Assembly: GCA_002167435.2 (NCBI GenBank)
Contig: NHBR02000140.1
Location: 73,473-137,472 of the forward strand
Direction of reading: 5' to 3'
Source of the DNA: Allomuricauda sp. TMED12
Lineage (GTDB): Bacteria > Bacteroidota > Bacteroidia > Flavobacteriales > Flavobacteriaceae
Length of the DNA stretch: 64,000 bases
Made by a program: the position numbers and the translations under genes. This document shows positions 18,407 to 27,462 of the stretch, one piece after another. The notes under the pieces were generated by a model. That model was not told the origin of the DNA. It was given only the letters and a program-made list of their open reading frames with translations, and ran no database searches. Position 1 is the first letter of the stretch, and each line of letters opens with the position of its first letter.

Positions 18407-18877
18407 ATGGGCATGTTAACAACACACAAGATATCGGCAGACTTATATGATGATTGTTTTTCTCTCATCGCAATTCACAGCAATTTGGAAGATCATGCCA
18501 TTACTTATGCCATAAATTCCGGTTGTGGGCTATATTTAAAACGGATGAAAAAAGACCTTCATTTAGATGAAAACAAGTCTTTCTCCGTTTTCGATTGGGA
18601 CGATGAGATTAACGATGTGTATTGGACGCTGATTTCAAACAAATGTGAAGTTGAGGAGGAGACACCATCGGTAGGATTATTTGGGAACAATATTTCCAGA
18701 AGAACTGACCATTTAGTAAAAGAACGAAAAGAGGTGGATTACTTTTTGAAAGTTGATACAGCGGATGAAGCTGTGTTTTCTCAAAAAATTAAAGCCATCA
18801 ATAAGATTTCCAAAGTGATAACAGCATATCCATTGGACACACAAAACTTAAAATCAAAAAGAAATTTAATCTTTTAA
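18407..18877 (+). CDS. IPExxxVDY family protein
   Basis: A small soluble protein of unknown function found in Flavobacteriia between rnc and pyk; the EVDYFLKV segment near the C-terminus corresponds to the family's name motif. The product is about 156 residues. I choose ATG at 18407 (18413 is also possible), not an earlier in-frame codon at 18344, because TATATTTA, one base off the -7 consensus, lies at 18387-18394 and would place transcription start just ahead of 18407. pyk starts 2 bp after its stop, so the two are co-translated. No catalytic motif or membrane segment is visible. Confidence 0.8.
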   Translation: MGMLTTHKISADLYDDCFSLIAIHSNLEDHAITYAINSGCGLYLKRMKKDLHLDENKSFSVFDWDDEINDVYWTLISNKCEVEEETPSVGLFGNNISRRTDHLVKERKEVDYFLKVDTADEAVFSQKIKAINKISKVITAYPLDTQNLKSKRNLIF

Positions 18878-18879
18878 CA

Positions 18880-20322
18880 ATGCCAACTAGAAAGAAGACT
18901 AAAATTGTAGCAACCCTCGGGCCAGCCACCAGTAAAAAGGAAGTCCTAAAGGAAATGATCTTGGCGGGAGTGGATGTTTTTAGAATAAACTTTTCCCACG
19001 CCGCTTACGAAGATGTTGCGGAACGAATTAAAATGATAAGGGAACTCAATGAAGAGTTGGATATCAACACCGCCATACTTGCCGATCTTCAAGGTCCTAA
19101 ATTAAGAGTTGGAGTAATGGGAGGAGAGGCCATAGTTTCTCCAGGTGACGAAATTACCTTTGTTACAGGTGAACCTTTTGAAGGAACTGCAGAGAGGGTA
19201 TATATGAACTACCAAACCTTTCCTAAGGATGTAAAAGCGGGAGAACGTATCCTTTTGGACGATGGCAAACTTATTTTTGAAGTAAAATCCACCAATGGGA
19301 AAGATGAGGTGGTGGCCACAGTTATACAAGGAGGTCCGTTGAAATCGAAAAAAGGGGTAAATCTGCCCAACACAGATATTTCTTTACCAGCCCTTACCGA
19401 AAAAGATATTAAGGATGCCATTTTTGCGATAGGGCAAAATGTTGATTGGATAGCCTTGTCCTTTGTGCGCCATGCACAAGACTTGTATGATCTTCATAAT
19501 TTGATCAAGGAACATACTGAACATAAAATTCCGGTTATCTCTAAAATAGAAAAGCCAGAAGCACTTGAAAACATTGAGGAGATTGTGAAGGCTTCCGATG
19601 GACTTATGGTGGCCCGTGGAGATTTGGGTGTAGAGGTTCCAGCACAGGAGGTTCCATTGATTCAGAAAAAATTGGTGCTCAGTGCCAAAAAAGGAAGAAT
19701 TCCGGTAATCATTGCCACCCAAATGATGGAAACTATGATTACCAGTTTAACCCCAACTCGTGCAGAAGTAAACGATGTGGCCAACTCCGTTATGGATGGT
19801 GCAGATGCCGTGATGCTATCAGGAGAAACATCAGTAGGTAATTATCCTGTTCAGGTTATTGAGAAAATGGCCAGTATCGTATCCAGTGTAGAAGGGTCAA
19901 GCTTGATTCAAGTACCACAGACTCCTCCACATATCAGAACAAATAGATACATTACAAAATCAGTTTGTTATCACGCAGCGCTTATGGCCAACGAAATTGA
20001 GGCAAGGGCTATTTCCACATTGACAAATAGTGGCTATACTGCATTTCAGATTTCTGCTTGGAGACCTGCTGCGCACATACTTGTGTTTACATCAAACAAA
20101 AGAATATTGACTCAGCTTAATCTTTTGTGGGGTGTAAAAGCATTTTACTACGATAAGTTTGTTTCTACCGACCAAACTATTGAAGATGTGAACCAAATAG
20201 CCTGTCAAAAAGGATTTTTGGATGTTGGCGATATGCTTGTCAGCTTAGCGGCAATGCCGATAAAAGAAAAAGGTATGGTTAACACTTTACGTGTTACCGA
20301 AATAGAGAGTTGTAATTTTTAA
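18880..20322 (+). CDS. pyk: Pyruvate kinase
   Basis: Last step of glycolysis: phosphoenolpyruvate and ADP to pyruvate and ATP. The 480-residue protein contains the N-terminal KIVATLGPATS, the metal-binding and catalytic ISKIEKPEALENI (Lys and Glu) and LMVARGDLGVEVP, and MDGADAVMLSGETSVGNYP. It follows the IPExxxVDY gene by 2 bp and is closed by an intrinsic terminator. ATG start. Confidence 0.97.
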   Translation: MPTRKKTKIVATLGPATSKKEVLKEMILAGVDVFRINFSHAAYEDVAERIKMIRELNEELDINTAILADLQGPKLRVGVMGGEAIVSPGDEITFVTGEPFEGTAERVYMNYQTFPKDVKAGERILLDDGKLIFEVKSTNGKDEVVATVIQGGPLKSKKGVNLPNTDISLPALTEKDIKDAIFAIGQNVDWIALSFVRHAQDLYDLHNLIKEHTEHKIPVISKIEKPEALENIEEIVKASDGLMVARGDLGVEVPAQEVPLIQKKLVLSAKKGRIPVIIATQMMETMITSLTPTRAEVNDVANSVMDGADAVMLSGETSVGNYPVQVIEKMASIVSSVEGSSLIQVPQTPPHIRTNRYITKSVCYHAALMANEIEARAISTLTNSGYTAFQISAWRPAAHILVFTSNKRILTQLNLLWGVKAFYYDKFVSTDQTIEDVNQIACQKGFLDVGDMLVSLAAMPIKEKGMVNTLRVTEIESCNF

Positions 20323-20346
20323 AAGCTCCAATAAATAATTTTATAC

Positions 20347-20379
20347 AAAGGTGTGCATTGAAAAATGTGCACCTTTTTT
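20347..20379 (+). terminator. Intrinsic terminator of pyk
   Basis: A 12-bp stem with two wobble pairs (AAAGGTGTGCAT with ATGTGCACCTTT) and a run of six T. Confidence 0.85.
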
Positions 20380-20487
20380 GTTTGACTATTTCTTTCGTGA
20401 TTTTAACTGGGTATGACAAGCTCACATTGTATGTAAGCATAAGCAAAGAAATTGGACTAATTGTTTTGTGACGGAACAATCAAACCA

Positions 20488-21336
20488 ATGAAGCACGAAT
20501 ACAACGATTCCAAATTAGGGGCCATTTTAGGTTTTACGGACGACATCAAAAGAGACCAAGAACGATTTTCCGTTACCTCCAAGACCATTAAGTTTTTGTG
20601 GAACAGAAATAATTGTCCATTGGTGATTCAGATAGACGGAATGGATTTGGAATTGTTGCCCGATCAGATTATAACGGTTACTTATCTACAATATGTGTCC
20701 TATTCTGAAACAGAACTGCCCCTTTCGGCCATCCTTTTCAACAGGGAATTTTATTGTATTTCTGATCATGATAGCGAAGTTTCCTGCAACGGTATTTTGT
20801 TTTTTGGAACGCAGGATATCCCTATTATAACAATTCCCGAGGGTCAGTTGAACAAGTTCAATCTGCTGCACGATATGTTCATCGAGGAATTTTCTACCCC
20901 AGACAATATCCAAGGCGATATGCTACAAATGCTCCTAAAAAGGATGATTATTATGAGCACACGTTTGGCAAAGGAACAGCTCATCGTTAAAACACTTGGG
21001 AATGATCACATTGACACTATCCGAAAATTCAATTTTTTAGTGGACCTGCACTATAAGACTAAGAGGAAGGTGAGTGATTATGCCGAAATGTTGTACAAAT
21101 CACCCAAAACACTTTCCAATCTTTTTTCCATTTACAACCAAAAATCACCCCAACAGATCATTCTGGAACGAATTGCGTTGGAGGCGAAGCGTCTCATCAA
21201 TTTTACCGATAAGCAAAATCAGGAAATTGCCTTTGAACTTGGTTTCAACGACCCTGCCCATTTTAGTCGATTTTTCAAAAAAATGACCCAGATGACCCCA
21301 TCGGAATACCGCGAAAACCTGCTGTTGACGGCCTAG
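20488..21336 (+). CDS. AraC-family transcriptional regulator
   Basis: DNA-binding regulator of about 282 residues. The C-terminal third has the two helix-turn-helix motifs of the AraC family, seen as VSDYAEMLYKSPKTLSNLF and EIAFELGFNDPAHFSRFFKKM. The N-terminal 160 residues look like a cupin-type sensing domain. I choose ATG at 20488 over a TTG at 20461. It lies directly upstream of a 52-residue ORF and an AhpD-like gene on the same strand and probably controls them. Effector unknown. Confidence 0.87.
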   Translation: MKHEYNDSKLGAILGFTDDIKRDQERFSVTSKTIKFLWNRNNCPLVIQIDGMDLELLPDQIITVTYLQYVSYSETELPLSAILFNREFYCISDHDSEVSCNGILFFGTQDIPIITIPEGQLNKFNLLHDMFIEEFSTPDNIQGDMLQMLLKRMIIMSTRLAKEQLIVKTLGNDHIDTIRKFNFLVDLHYKTKRKVSDYAEMLYKSPKTLSNLFSIYNQKSPQQIILERIALEAKRLINFTDKQNQEIAFELGFNDPAHFSRFFKKMTQMTPSEYRENLLLTA

Positions 21337-21391
21337 GGAAAATTGGTCAAGCCATCGGGAAATCCTTCCTAACACCCACCCCTCTTTTCGA

Positions 21392-21399
21392 AGCATCTT
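21392..21399 (+). promoter_or_regulatory. Possible -7 box ahead of the 52-residue ORF
   Basis: CATCTTTG, one base off TAnnTTTG, 30 nt before the ATG of the small ORF. No TTG at the usual spacing, which would fit an activator-dependent promoter (inference). Confidence 0.4.
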
Positions 21400-21428
21400 T
21401 GCCCTGTAATTAAAAACACAAATAAAAG

Positions 21429-21587
21429 ATGAAACCCACGGAAAAATCCATTTTCAATCTCATAGAGATTTTTAGAACATCACAGAAAACCGAAGTGCAA
21501 ACCGTAAAGGTTTCCGAACACTGTGAGCAGAAATATCATCACGATTTTTACTGTGATGTGGAAAAACCATTTGTACAGACGTATTAA
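21429..21587 (+). CDS. Small 52-residue hypothetical protein upstream of the AhpD-like gene
   Basis: ATG to TAA, 52 codons, too short for many gene callers. The middle and end are rich in possible metal ligands: CEQKYHHDFYCDVEKP holds two Cys and two His. It is preceded by a plausible -7 box and followed 35 bp later by the AhpD-like gene, and codon choice looks like that of its neighbours. I do not recognise the family. A small metal-binding or redox partner is possible but only a guess. Confidence 0.55.
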   Translation: MKPTEKSIFNLIEIFRTSQKTEVQTVKVSEHCEQKYHHDFYCDVEKPFVQTY

Positions 21588-21622
21588 TCCATTCATAAAG
21601 ATTCAATAAAAAATTTACAATT

Positions 21623-22171
21623 ATGAGCACAATCAATGTACCTAAAAGGGAAGAAGTAAGTGCAGCCAATCAGGCTATTTTTGACAATCTGGAGAAGGCA
21701 GTGGGTTTTGTGCCCAACCTTTTTGCCACCTATGCCCACTCAGAAAATGCGTTGGCTAACTATCTTAACTTTTCCAACGCGAAAACCTCATTAAAGGCTA
21801 AAGAAAAAGAAGTGGTTAATTTGGCCGTAAGCCAGGTGAACAACTGTATTTATTGTTTGTCCGCACATACTGCCATTGGTCTAATGAACGGATTTACCGA
21901 TGAGCAGATTCTTGAATTAAGGGCCGGAAAAGCCTCTTTTGATCAAAAATTGGATGCTTTGGCACGCTTGGCCAAAAACATTACTGAAAACAGAGGAGCA
22001 ACAGATACCCAAGTGTTGGATAATTTCTTTGCGGCCGGATGGACCAAAGAAAATTTGATTGACACAATTGCTTTGGTTGGAGATAAAACAATATCCAACT
22101 ATATCCATAGCACTACGAAGGTTCCTGTTGATTTTCCTGTAGCGCAGCCTTTGGAAGCCTTAGAAGCCTAA
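21623..22171 (+). CDS. AhpD-like peroxidase-related carboxymuconolactone decarboxylase family protein
   Basis: Probable alkylhydroperoxidase-type reductase. The 182 residues carry Cys75 and Cys78 with His82 in NNCIYCLSAHTAIG, the CxxC-xxx-H site of AhpD-like members, preceded by EKEVVNLAVSQV. It is all helical by appearance and cytoplasmic. It follows an AraC regulator and the 52-residue ORF in a likely induced operon; electrophile or peroxide stress is a reasonable but unproven signal. ATG start. Confidence 0.88.
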   Translation: MSTINVPKREEVSAANQAIFDNLEKAVGFVPNLFATYAHSENALANYLNFSNAKTSLKAKEKEVVNLAVSQVNNCIYCLSAHTAIGLMNGFTDEQILELRAGKASFDQKLDALARLAKNITENRGATDTQVLDNFFAAGWTKENLIDTIALVGDKTISNYIHSTTKVPVDFPVAQPLEALEA

Positions 22172-22192
22172 ACAAAATACAATTACAAGTTT

Positions 22193-22226
22193 AAAAGCCC
22201 TTTCAATTTTGGAAGGGCTTTTTTTA
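22193..22226. terminator. Terminator between the AhpD-like and TetR genes
   Basis: A 9-bp stem (AAAGCCCTT with AAGGGCTTT) followed by seven T on the plus strand; the minus-strand tail is poorer in T. It mainly ends the plus-strand operon and overlaps the stop region of the convergent TetR gene. Confidence 0.8.
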
Positions 22227-22802
22227 TGCCAGTTCAGCATTAATAAAAAGAGAGGGTGCTATGCTTTTGGCCATAAAAATGGGCCAATCATTTTTAAACA
22301 AGTGACTCTCGGTAACGGCACTTTCGTACAAAAGATAGAGACCTCCCGATATTTTTTCAGTTTCTGCTTTTGAAAGGTTGGAAATAGTATCACCAACAAT
22401 CTCCCCCAAATATAGTAGCAACTCTTTTTTTTGTTGCTGAATAACCGTTAGAATATTTGTTTGATCGGGTGAAAGCTCGCCAAGGGTTTTAAGGGCCCAA
22501 CAACCCTGAAAATTTTCTTCAAGATACATGTCCCGTAAAAGGTCAAAAATGGCTAGTAATTTGGCCCTACTTCCTTTTCGGTTTTCTACATAACTTTTAA
22601 AGCTGTCCATAAAAACACTGTGCCGCTGATTTAGGTAAGCAATGCAGATATCCTCCTTGGATTTAAAATGACTATAAAGGGTAGCTTTGGCTATATCACA
22701 TTTTTTTATGATTTCGTTTACCCCTGTTGAGTTATATCCTTGGGAATAGAAAAGCTCTCCCGCTGAGGATATAATGTGCTTGTGCAATTCATTTCGTTGC
22801 AT
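22224..22802 (-). CDS. TetR/AcrR-family transcriptional regulator
   Basis: A 192-residue repressor with the N-terminal helix-turn-helix STGVNEIIKKCDIAKATLYSHFKSKEDI and a longer ligand-binding helical domain. I choose ATG at 22802 (MQRNELHKHII), because the 24 extra upstream residues in the open frame would cover the promoter region and a palindrome. It is divergent from an M16 peptidase gene; its target may be itself and its neighbour. Ligand unknown. Confidence 0.85.
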   Translation of the reverse strand: MQRNELHKHIISSAGELFYSQGYNSTGVNEIIKKCDIAKATLYSHFKSKEDICIAYLNQRHSVFMDSFKSYVENRKGSRAKLLAIFDLLRDMYLEENFQGCWALKTLGELSPDQTNILTVIQQQKKELLLYLGEIVGDTISNLSKAETEKISGGLYLLYESAVTESHLFKNDWPIFMAKSIAPSLFINAELA

Positions 22803-22839
22803 AAAATGAGTAAGAATATAGTTAATGGTGGTCGATGGT

Positions 22840-22852
22840 ATTACAAAGTAAT
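22840..22852. promoter_or_regulatory. Palindrome upstream of the TetR gene, candidate operator
   Basis: A perfect 5-bp inverted repeat with 3-nt centre (ATTAC-AAA-GTAAT), 38 bp before the chosen start and overlapping TTACTTTG, a near match to the -7 consensus on the minus strand. Fits an autoregulatory TetR site. Confidence 0.4.
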
Positions 22853-23045
22853 AAAGAAAAATTGGGTCGAGCAATTAAACCGAGACCCTGGTGATGGTTA
22901 AACCAATTTTTTTACCCATAACAAGGTGTTTTCCATGGCGAATGAAATCCTTTTCCTAAGCTAACTGTTTAAAATAGCGTTTGTTGCCAACAATTTCCTA
23001 TATTGTATTATTCAATTTTATCAATCAAATTAAAACACTATCTAA

Positions 23046-25826
23046 ATGAAAAAGTTACTTCTGGCCGCCATTGTTGGCCTTTTGTCCAGCTCCATGGGTT
23101 TTGGACAAGAATTCCAGTTTAAAGCAGATGATATTAACATCGATTACAAAACGTACACCTTAAAAAATGGTCTTACGCTTTTGGTTTATGAAGACCATAA
23201 AGCACCCATTGCCGCTGTTAATGTTTGGTATCACGTTGGGTCCAAAAATGAGAAGCCAGGGAAAAGTGGATTTGCGCACTTGTTTGAGCATTTAATGTTC
23301 AATGGAAGTGAAAATTATAACACCGATTATTTCCAAGCTTTGGAAAGTATAGGGGGAACCGATTTAAATGGAACCACCAACACGGACCGGACCAACTATT
23401 TTCAAAATGTTCCTGTTTCCGCCCTAGATCAAGTTTTGTTTTTAGAGTCGGATCGGATGGGGCATTTGTTAGGCGCCATTGACCAAGAAAGGTTGGATGA
23501 GCAACGAGGTGTTGTGCAAAATGAGAAAAGGCAAGGAGAAAATCAACCTTATGGCATGCAATGGGATTACTTGACCAAGGCCATGTACCCTAAGGGACAT
23601 CCCTATTCTTGGACCGTAATTGGTGAGATGGAAGATTTGAACGCCGCTTCTTTAGAAGATGTACAGGATTGGTTTAAATCCTATTATGGGGCCGCCAATG
23701 CCGTTGTTGCCATTGCAGGAGATGTGGATGCTGAGGAAGCACATCAAAAGGTAATCAAGTATTTTGGAGATATTCCTTCGGGCCCTACAGTGGAACGACA
23801 AGAGGTCAATATCCCCAATAAAATTTATGATTCCCGTCAAGAATACCAAGATCGTGTTCCTGAGACCAGAGTATTGTTTGCTTGGAATTCCCCTCCATTT
23901 GGATTTAAAGAGGATTTGCACTTTGACCTAATCTCGGCTATTCTCACCAGCGGTAAAAATTCAAGACTATATCAAAAATTTATATACCAAGATCAGTCGG
24001 CCAGTGCTGCCGTTTCTTTTCAAGCATCGAGTGAGATTGCGAGTCGATTTATTACCTATTTAAATGTAAAAGCGGGAGAAGACCCCGAAAAGTTAGAAAG
24101 GGAACTTGAGGCTGAGATAGATAAATTTATTAAAGAAGGCCCAACAGAAGAAGAGCTTAAAAGAGTAAAGGCAAATTACTTTGCCAATTTTATCAAAGGC
24201 ATGGAACGAATAGGAGGCTTCGGTGGAGTTTCGGATATCCTTGCATCCAATCAGACATATCATGGAGATGCGTCTTACTACAAAACAAAATTGGAATACG
24301 TTGAAGAAGCCACTATAGCAGATCTACAGAAAACCGCTGCCAAATGGCTCACCAAAGGAAAACATATTTTGGTTTGCACACCGTTTCCGGAGTATGATAT
24401 AGTAGAATCTTCCGTGGATAGAAGCAAGTTGCCTGAACTAGGGGCACCAAAAAGTTCCAAATTCCCAGAACTTCAGCGTACGCAATTGTCCAATGGACTT
24501 AATGTAGTTTTGGCCCAGCGGGAAGGAGTTCCCACGGTAGTTATCAATTTAGTTGCCGATGCCGGTTACAAAACCGATTATTTGTCCAGTCCTGGTACGG
24601 CGAATTTGGCCATGAACTTGATGGATGAAGGAACCAAAGACAAGACTTCCTTGGAAATCAATGAACAGCTTCAACTCCTAGGGGCATCTTTGAGCACCTT
24701 TTCAAGTCAAGATGAATCCAATGTGTATATGAGCACATTGAAGCCAAGTTTGGATGCCAGTCTGGATTTATTTATGGATGTTGTACTCAACCCTGTTTTC
24801 CCCGAAAAGGAATTCGAGAGACTTCAAAAAGAACAGATCAATAACATAAAACAGGAAAAATCACAGCCCATAACCATGGCTTTGCGGGTGATGAACAAGT
24901 ACCTTTATGGAGAAGATCATCCTTACAGCAGTCCTTATACGGGAACTGGATATGAAGATACTGTTTCAAAATTGACCAGGGAAGATGTTGTGGAATTTTA
25001 TAATACATGGTTCAAGCCCAACAATTCTACCTTAATTGTTACTGGTGATGTTGATATGGGTGAGTTGAAATCCAAATTGGAAAAAACACTCGGCAAATGG
25101 AAAAAGGGTGATGTGCCGAACATTGTATTCAACGAACCCAAAACAAACACTAAGAATACGCTGTATTTGATGAACAGACCAGAATCCCAACAATCCGTTA
25201 TTTTAGCAGGACATTTGACGGAGAAGTATGGGGGTGTTTCAGAGATAGCTTTGGAGCAAATGGTGAATATTCTTGGGGGTGATTTTACTTCCCGAATCAA
25301 TATGAATTTAAGGGAAGATAAACATTGGTCCTATGGGGCTGGAGGTTTTGTGCTTGGATCCAAAGAAGAGCGTCCGTTTATTGTTTATGCTCCTGTGCAA
25401 ACGGATAAGACTGCTGAATCCGTTACCGAAATCAGAAAGGAAATATCCGAATTCACTTCTACCCGTCCTGCAACCAGTGAGGAGTTGGAAAAAGTGAAAA
25501 CCAATCAAGTGTTGAAGCTTCCGGGCCAATGGGAGACCAACAGTTCTGTTAATAGTTCTGTTAGAAATTTGATCAGATATGATTTACCAGACGATTATTA
25601 TCAAAAGTATGATCAAAACGTGCGAAATCTTTCTGTGGATGACATTAGAAAGGTAAGTAACCAAGTGGTGCAACCAGAAAAGGTAAATTGGTTTATGGTG
25701 GGCGATAGGGCCGAAATCATCACCAAATTGGACGAACTTGGTTTTGATAATATCATAGAAATTGATGCTGACGGTAATCCTAAAAAACCTGTGGTCAAAC
25801 CTGTTGAAACCGATATCAAAAATTAA
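23046..25826 (+). CDS. Secreted M16-family zinc metallopeptidase (insulinase-like), two-repeat form
   Basis: Exported peptidase of 926 residues. A signal peptide ends near GFGQ at residues 18-21. The inverted zinc motif HLFEH is at 78-82 with a downstream Glu in the ERLDEQRGVVQNEKRQ stretch, so the first M16 repeat is active. The second repeat (about residues 480-910, LQRTQLSNGLNVVLAQ onward) lacks HxxEH, as in other two-domain members. It acts in the periplasm or outer membrane on peptides. ATG start, terminator after the stop. Confidence 0.92.
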   Translation: MKKLLLAAIVGLLSSSMGFGQEFQFKADDINIDYKTYTLKNGLTLLVYEDHKAPIAAVNVWYHVGSKNEKPGKSGFAHLFEHLMFNGSENYNTDYFQALESIGGTDLNGTTNTDRTNYFQNVPVSALDQVLFLESDRMGHLLGAIDQERLDEQRGVVQNEKRQGENQPYGMQWDYLTKAMYPKGHPYSWTVIGEMEDLNAASLEDVQDWFKSYYGAANAVVAIAGDVDAEEAHQKVIKYFGDIPSGPTVERQEVNIPNKIYDSRQEYQDRVPETRVLFAWNSPPFGFKEDLHFDLISAILTSGKNSRLYQKFIYQDQSASAAVSFQASSEIASRFITYLNVKAGEDPEKLERELEAEIDKFIKEGPTEEELKRVKANYFANFIKGMERIGGFGGVSDILASNQTYHGDASYYKTKLEYVEEATIADLQKTAAKWLTKGKHILVCTPFPEYDIVESSVDRSKLPELGAPKSSKFPELQRTQLSNGLNVVLAQREGVPTVVINLVADAGYKTDYLSSPGTANLAMNLMDEGTKDKTSLEINEQLQLLGASLSTFSSQDESNVYMSTLKPSLDASLDLFMDVVLNPVFPEKEFERLQKEQINNIKQEKSQPITMALRVMNKYLYGEDHPYSSPYTGTGYEDTVSKLTREDVVEFYNTWFKPNNSTLIVTGDVDMGELKSKLEKTLGKWKKGDVPNIVFNEPKTNTKNTLYLMNRPESQQSVILAGHLTEKYGGVSEIALEQMVNILGGDFTSRINMNLREDKHWSYGAGGFVLGSKEERPFIVYAPVQTDKTAESVTEIRKEISEFTSTRPATSEELEKVKTNQVLKLPGQWETNSSVNSSVRNLIRYDLPDDYYQKYDQNVRNLSVDDIRKVSNQVVQPEKVNWFMVGDRAEIITKLDELGFDNIIEIDADGNPKKPVVKPVETDIKN

Positions 25827-25832
25827 AACATG

Positions 25833-25861
25833 AAGCCTCCCAAAACGGGAGGCTTTTTCTT
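25833..25861 (+). terminator. Intrinsic terminator of the M16 peptidase gene
   Basis: A perfect 9-bp stem (AAGCCTCCC with GGGAGGCTT), 5-nt loop and T run; lies between convergent genes. Confidence 0.9.
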
Positions 25862-26961
25862 TAAAAATCAAATTTGAGCTGAACGAGCACCAACTCTTTT
25901 TCCTCACTCTTTTTTTCCTTTTCCGTGTTGAGGTTGGCTAAAGAAATCCCTAACAGCCTAACCGAATTTTCCAATGATGATTGGTACAACAGCTCCTTGG
26001 CAGTTTCCAATATCAAATCTTTGCTTGCTATAAAATAAGGTAACGTTTTGCTTCGGGTTTGCAAGGTAAAATCGCTGTATTTGATTTTTAACGTGATGGT
26101 TTTTCCTGCTATTTTAGATTTTTGAAGTCTTCTTTCCAGTTCTATGGCAATATTCTCTAATTTCTCCAACATAAAGATTTCACTGCTCAGGTTCTCAAAA
26201 AACGTACGTTCTGCACCCACAGATTTGGGAATTCGATGAGGTTTTACGCTGCTCAAGTGAATTCCTCGAACCACATGGAAATAGTAACTGCCACTTTTTC
26301 CAAAATGGTCCTCCAAAAATTCAAGGGATTTTTTCTTTAGGTCCAGCCCTGTAAAAATCCCCAAACGATACATTTTTTCGGCGGTCACTTTGCCCACACC
26401 ATAAAACTTTCTAATATCCAAGTTTTCCAAAAATTCAATGACTTCCTCGGGGTTTACTGTTTTTTGTCCGTTGGGCTTGTTATAATCGCTGGCAACCTTG
26501 GCAATAAATTTGTTTATGGAGATTCCTGCGGAAGCCGTCATGCCCGTTTTATCAAAAATTTTCCCCCGGATTTCTTGGGCAATCAATGTAGCGGATGGGT
26601 TTCCTTTTTTGTTCTCGGTAACATCCAAATACGCCTCGTCCAAAGATAGTGGCTCTACTAAGTCAGTATATTCAAAGAAGATATTTCGAATCTGCATGGA
26701 AACCTCTTTGTAGCGATCAAAACGAGGTTTTACAAAAATGAGTTCGGGGCAATTTCTGCGGGCAATAGATCCAGCCATGGCGCTTCTCACCCCAAATTTT
26801 CGCGCTTCGTAGCTGGCAGCGGACACTACGCCCCGTTTGGAGCCTCCCCCCACGGCAATGGGTTTTCCTTTAAGTTCAGGATTATCATGCTGTTCTACAG
26901 AAGCGTAAAAGGCATCCATATCCACATGAATAATTTTTCTTAGGGGAAAATCAAAGTCCAT
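25861..26961 (-). CDS. dinB: DNA polymerase IV
   Basis: Y-family translesion polymerase. The motifs HVDMDAFYASVEQ at the N-terminus and EPLSLDEAYLDVT carry the three catalytic acidic residues; the little-finger domain follows. The C-terminus ends in VQLKFDF, resembling the QLxLF beta-clamp-binding peptide. I choose ATG at 26961 (MDFDFPLRK), 366 residues, because the longer frame would run into the divergent CYTH gene. An exact TAnnTTTG box lies 3 nt ahead of the ATG, so the message may be leaderless. Confidence 0.94.
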   Translation of the reverse strand: MDFDFPLRKIIHVDMDAFYASVEQHDNPELKGKPIAVGGGSKRGVVSAASYEARKFGVRSAMAGSIARRNCPELIFVKPRFDRYKEVSMQIRNIFFEYTDLVEPLSLDEAYLDVTENKKGNPSATLIAQEIRGKIFDKTGMTASAGISINKFIAKVASDYNKPNGQKTVNPEEVIEFLENLDIRKFYGVGKVTAEKMYRLGIFTGLDLKKKSLEFLEDHFGKSGSYYFHVVRGIHLSSVKPHRIPKSVGAERTFFENLSSEIFMLEKLENIAIELERRLQKSKIAGKTITLKIKYSDFTLQTRSKTLPYFIASKDLILETAKELLYQSSLENSVRLLGISLANLNTEKEKKSEEKELVLVQLKFDF

Positions 26962-26964
26962 TTT

Positions 26965-26983
26965 CAAATTTAGGGTATATTTA
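26965..26983. promoter_or_regulatory. Back-to-back promoters of dinB and the CYTH gene
   Basis: In a 27-bp gap the minus strand has TAAATTTG (26972-26965), an exact -7 box 3 nt before dinB, and the plus strand has TATATTTA (26976-26983), a near match 5 nt before the CYTH ATG. Both starts would then be at or next to the initiation codon. Confidence 0.5.
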
Positions 26984-26988
26984 GTTTG

Positions 26989-27462
26989 ATGGAACATTTA
27001 GAAATAGAACGAAAGTTTTTAGTTAAGTCTGATGGATTCAGGCAAAAGGCTACATCTCAAACTCGAATAGTTCAAGGATTTTTGAACACAGATCCGGACA
27101 GAACAGTCAGAGTTAGAATAAAAGGGGATAAAGGCTTTTTGACCGTAAAAGGGGCAAGTAATGAATCAGGAACCACTCGATTTGAATGGGAAACCGAAAT
27201 TACGGCTTCCGAAGCGGCCAATCTTATTGATCTCTGTGAAGCAGGTATCTTGGAAAAAATAAGGTTTGAACTGCCTTTTGGCAATCATTTGTATGAAGTA
27301 GATGAGTTTTTAGGGGAGAATAAAGGTCTCGTTTTGGCAGAAATTGAATTGAACCATGAGGACGAGCGTTTTGAAAAACCTGATTGGTTGGGGGAGGAAG
27401 TAACAGGCCAAGTGCAATACTACAATTCTCAGTTAAGTAAAAAACCGTTTAAGCAATGGTAG
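26989..27462 (+). CDS. CYTH domain protein (triphosphate tunnel metalloenzyme)
   Basis: A 157-residue single-domain CYTH protein. The N-terminal EIERKFLVK is the ExExK signature, and charged strands such as RTVRVRIKGDKGFLTVKG and TRFEWETEI line the tunnel that binds triphosphate and metal. Likely an inorganic triphosphatase or related phosphohydrolase. ATG at 26989 is preferred over a TTG one codon before. Its stop overlaps the start of the next gene. Confidence 0.88.
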   Translation: MEHLEIERKFLVKSDGFRQKATSQTRIVQGFLNTDPDRTVRVRIKGDKGFLTVKGASNESGTTRFEWETEITASEAANLIDLCEAGILEKIRFELPFGNHLYEVDEFLGENKGLVLAEIELNHEDERFEKPDWLGEEVTGQVQYYNSQLSKKPFKQW

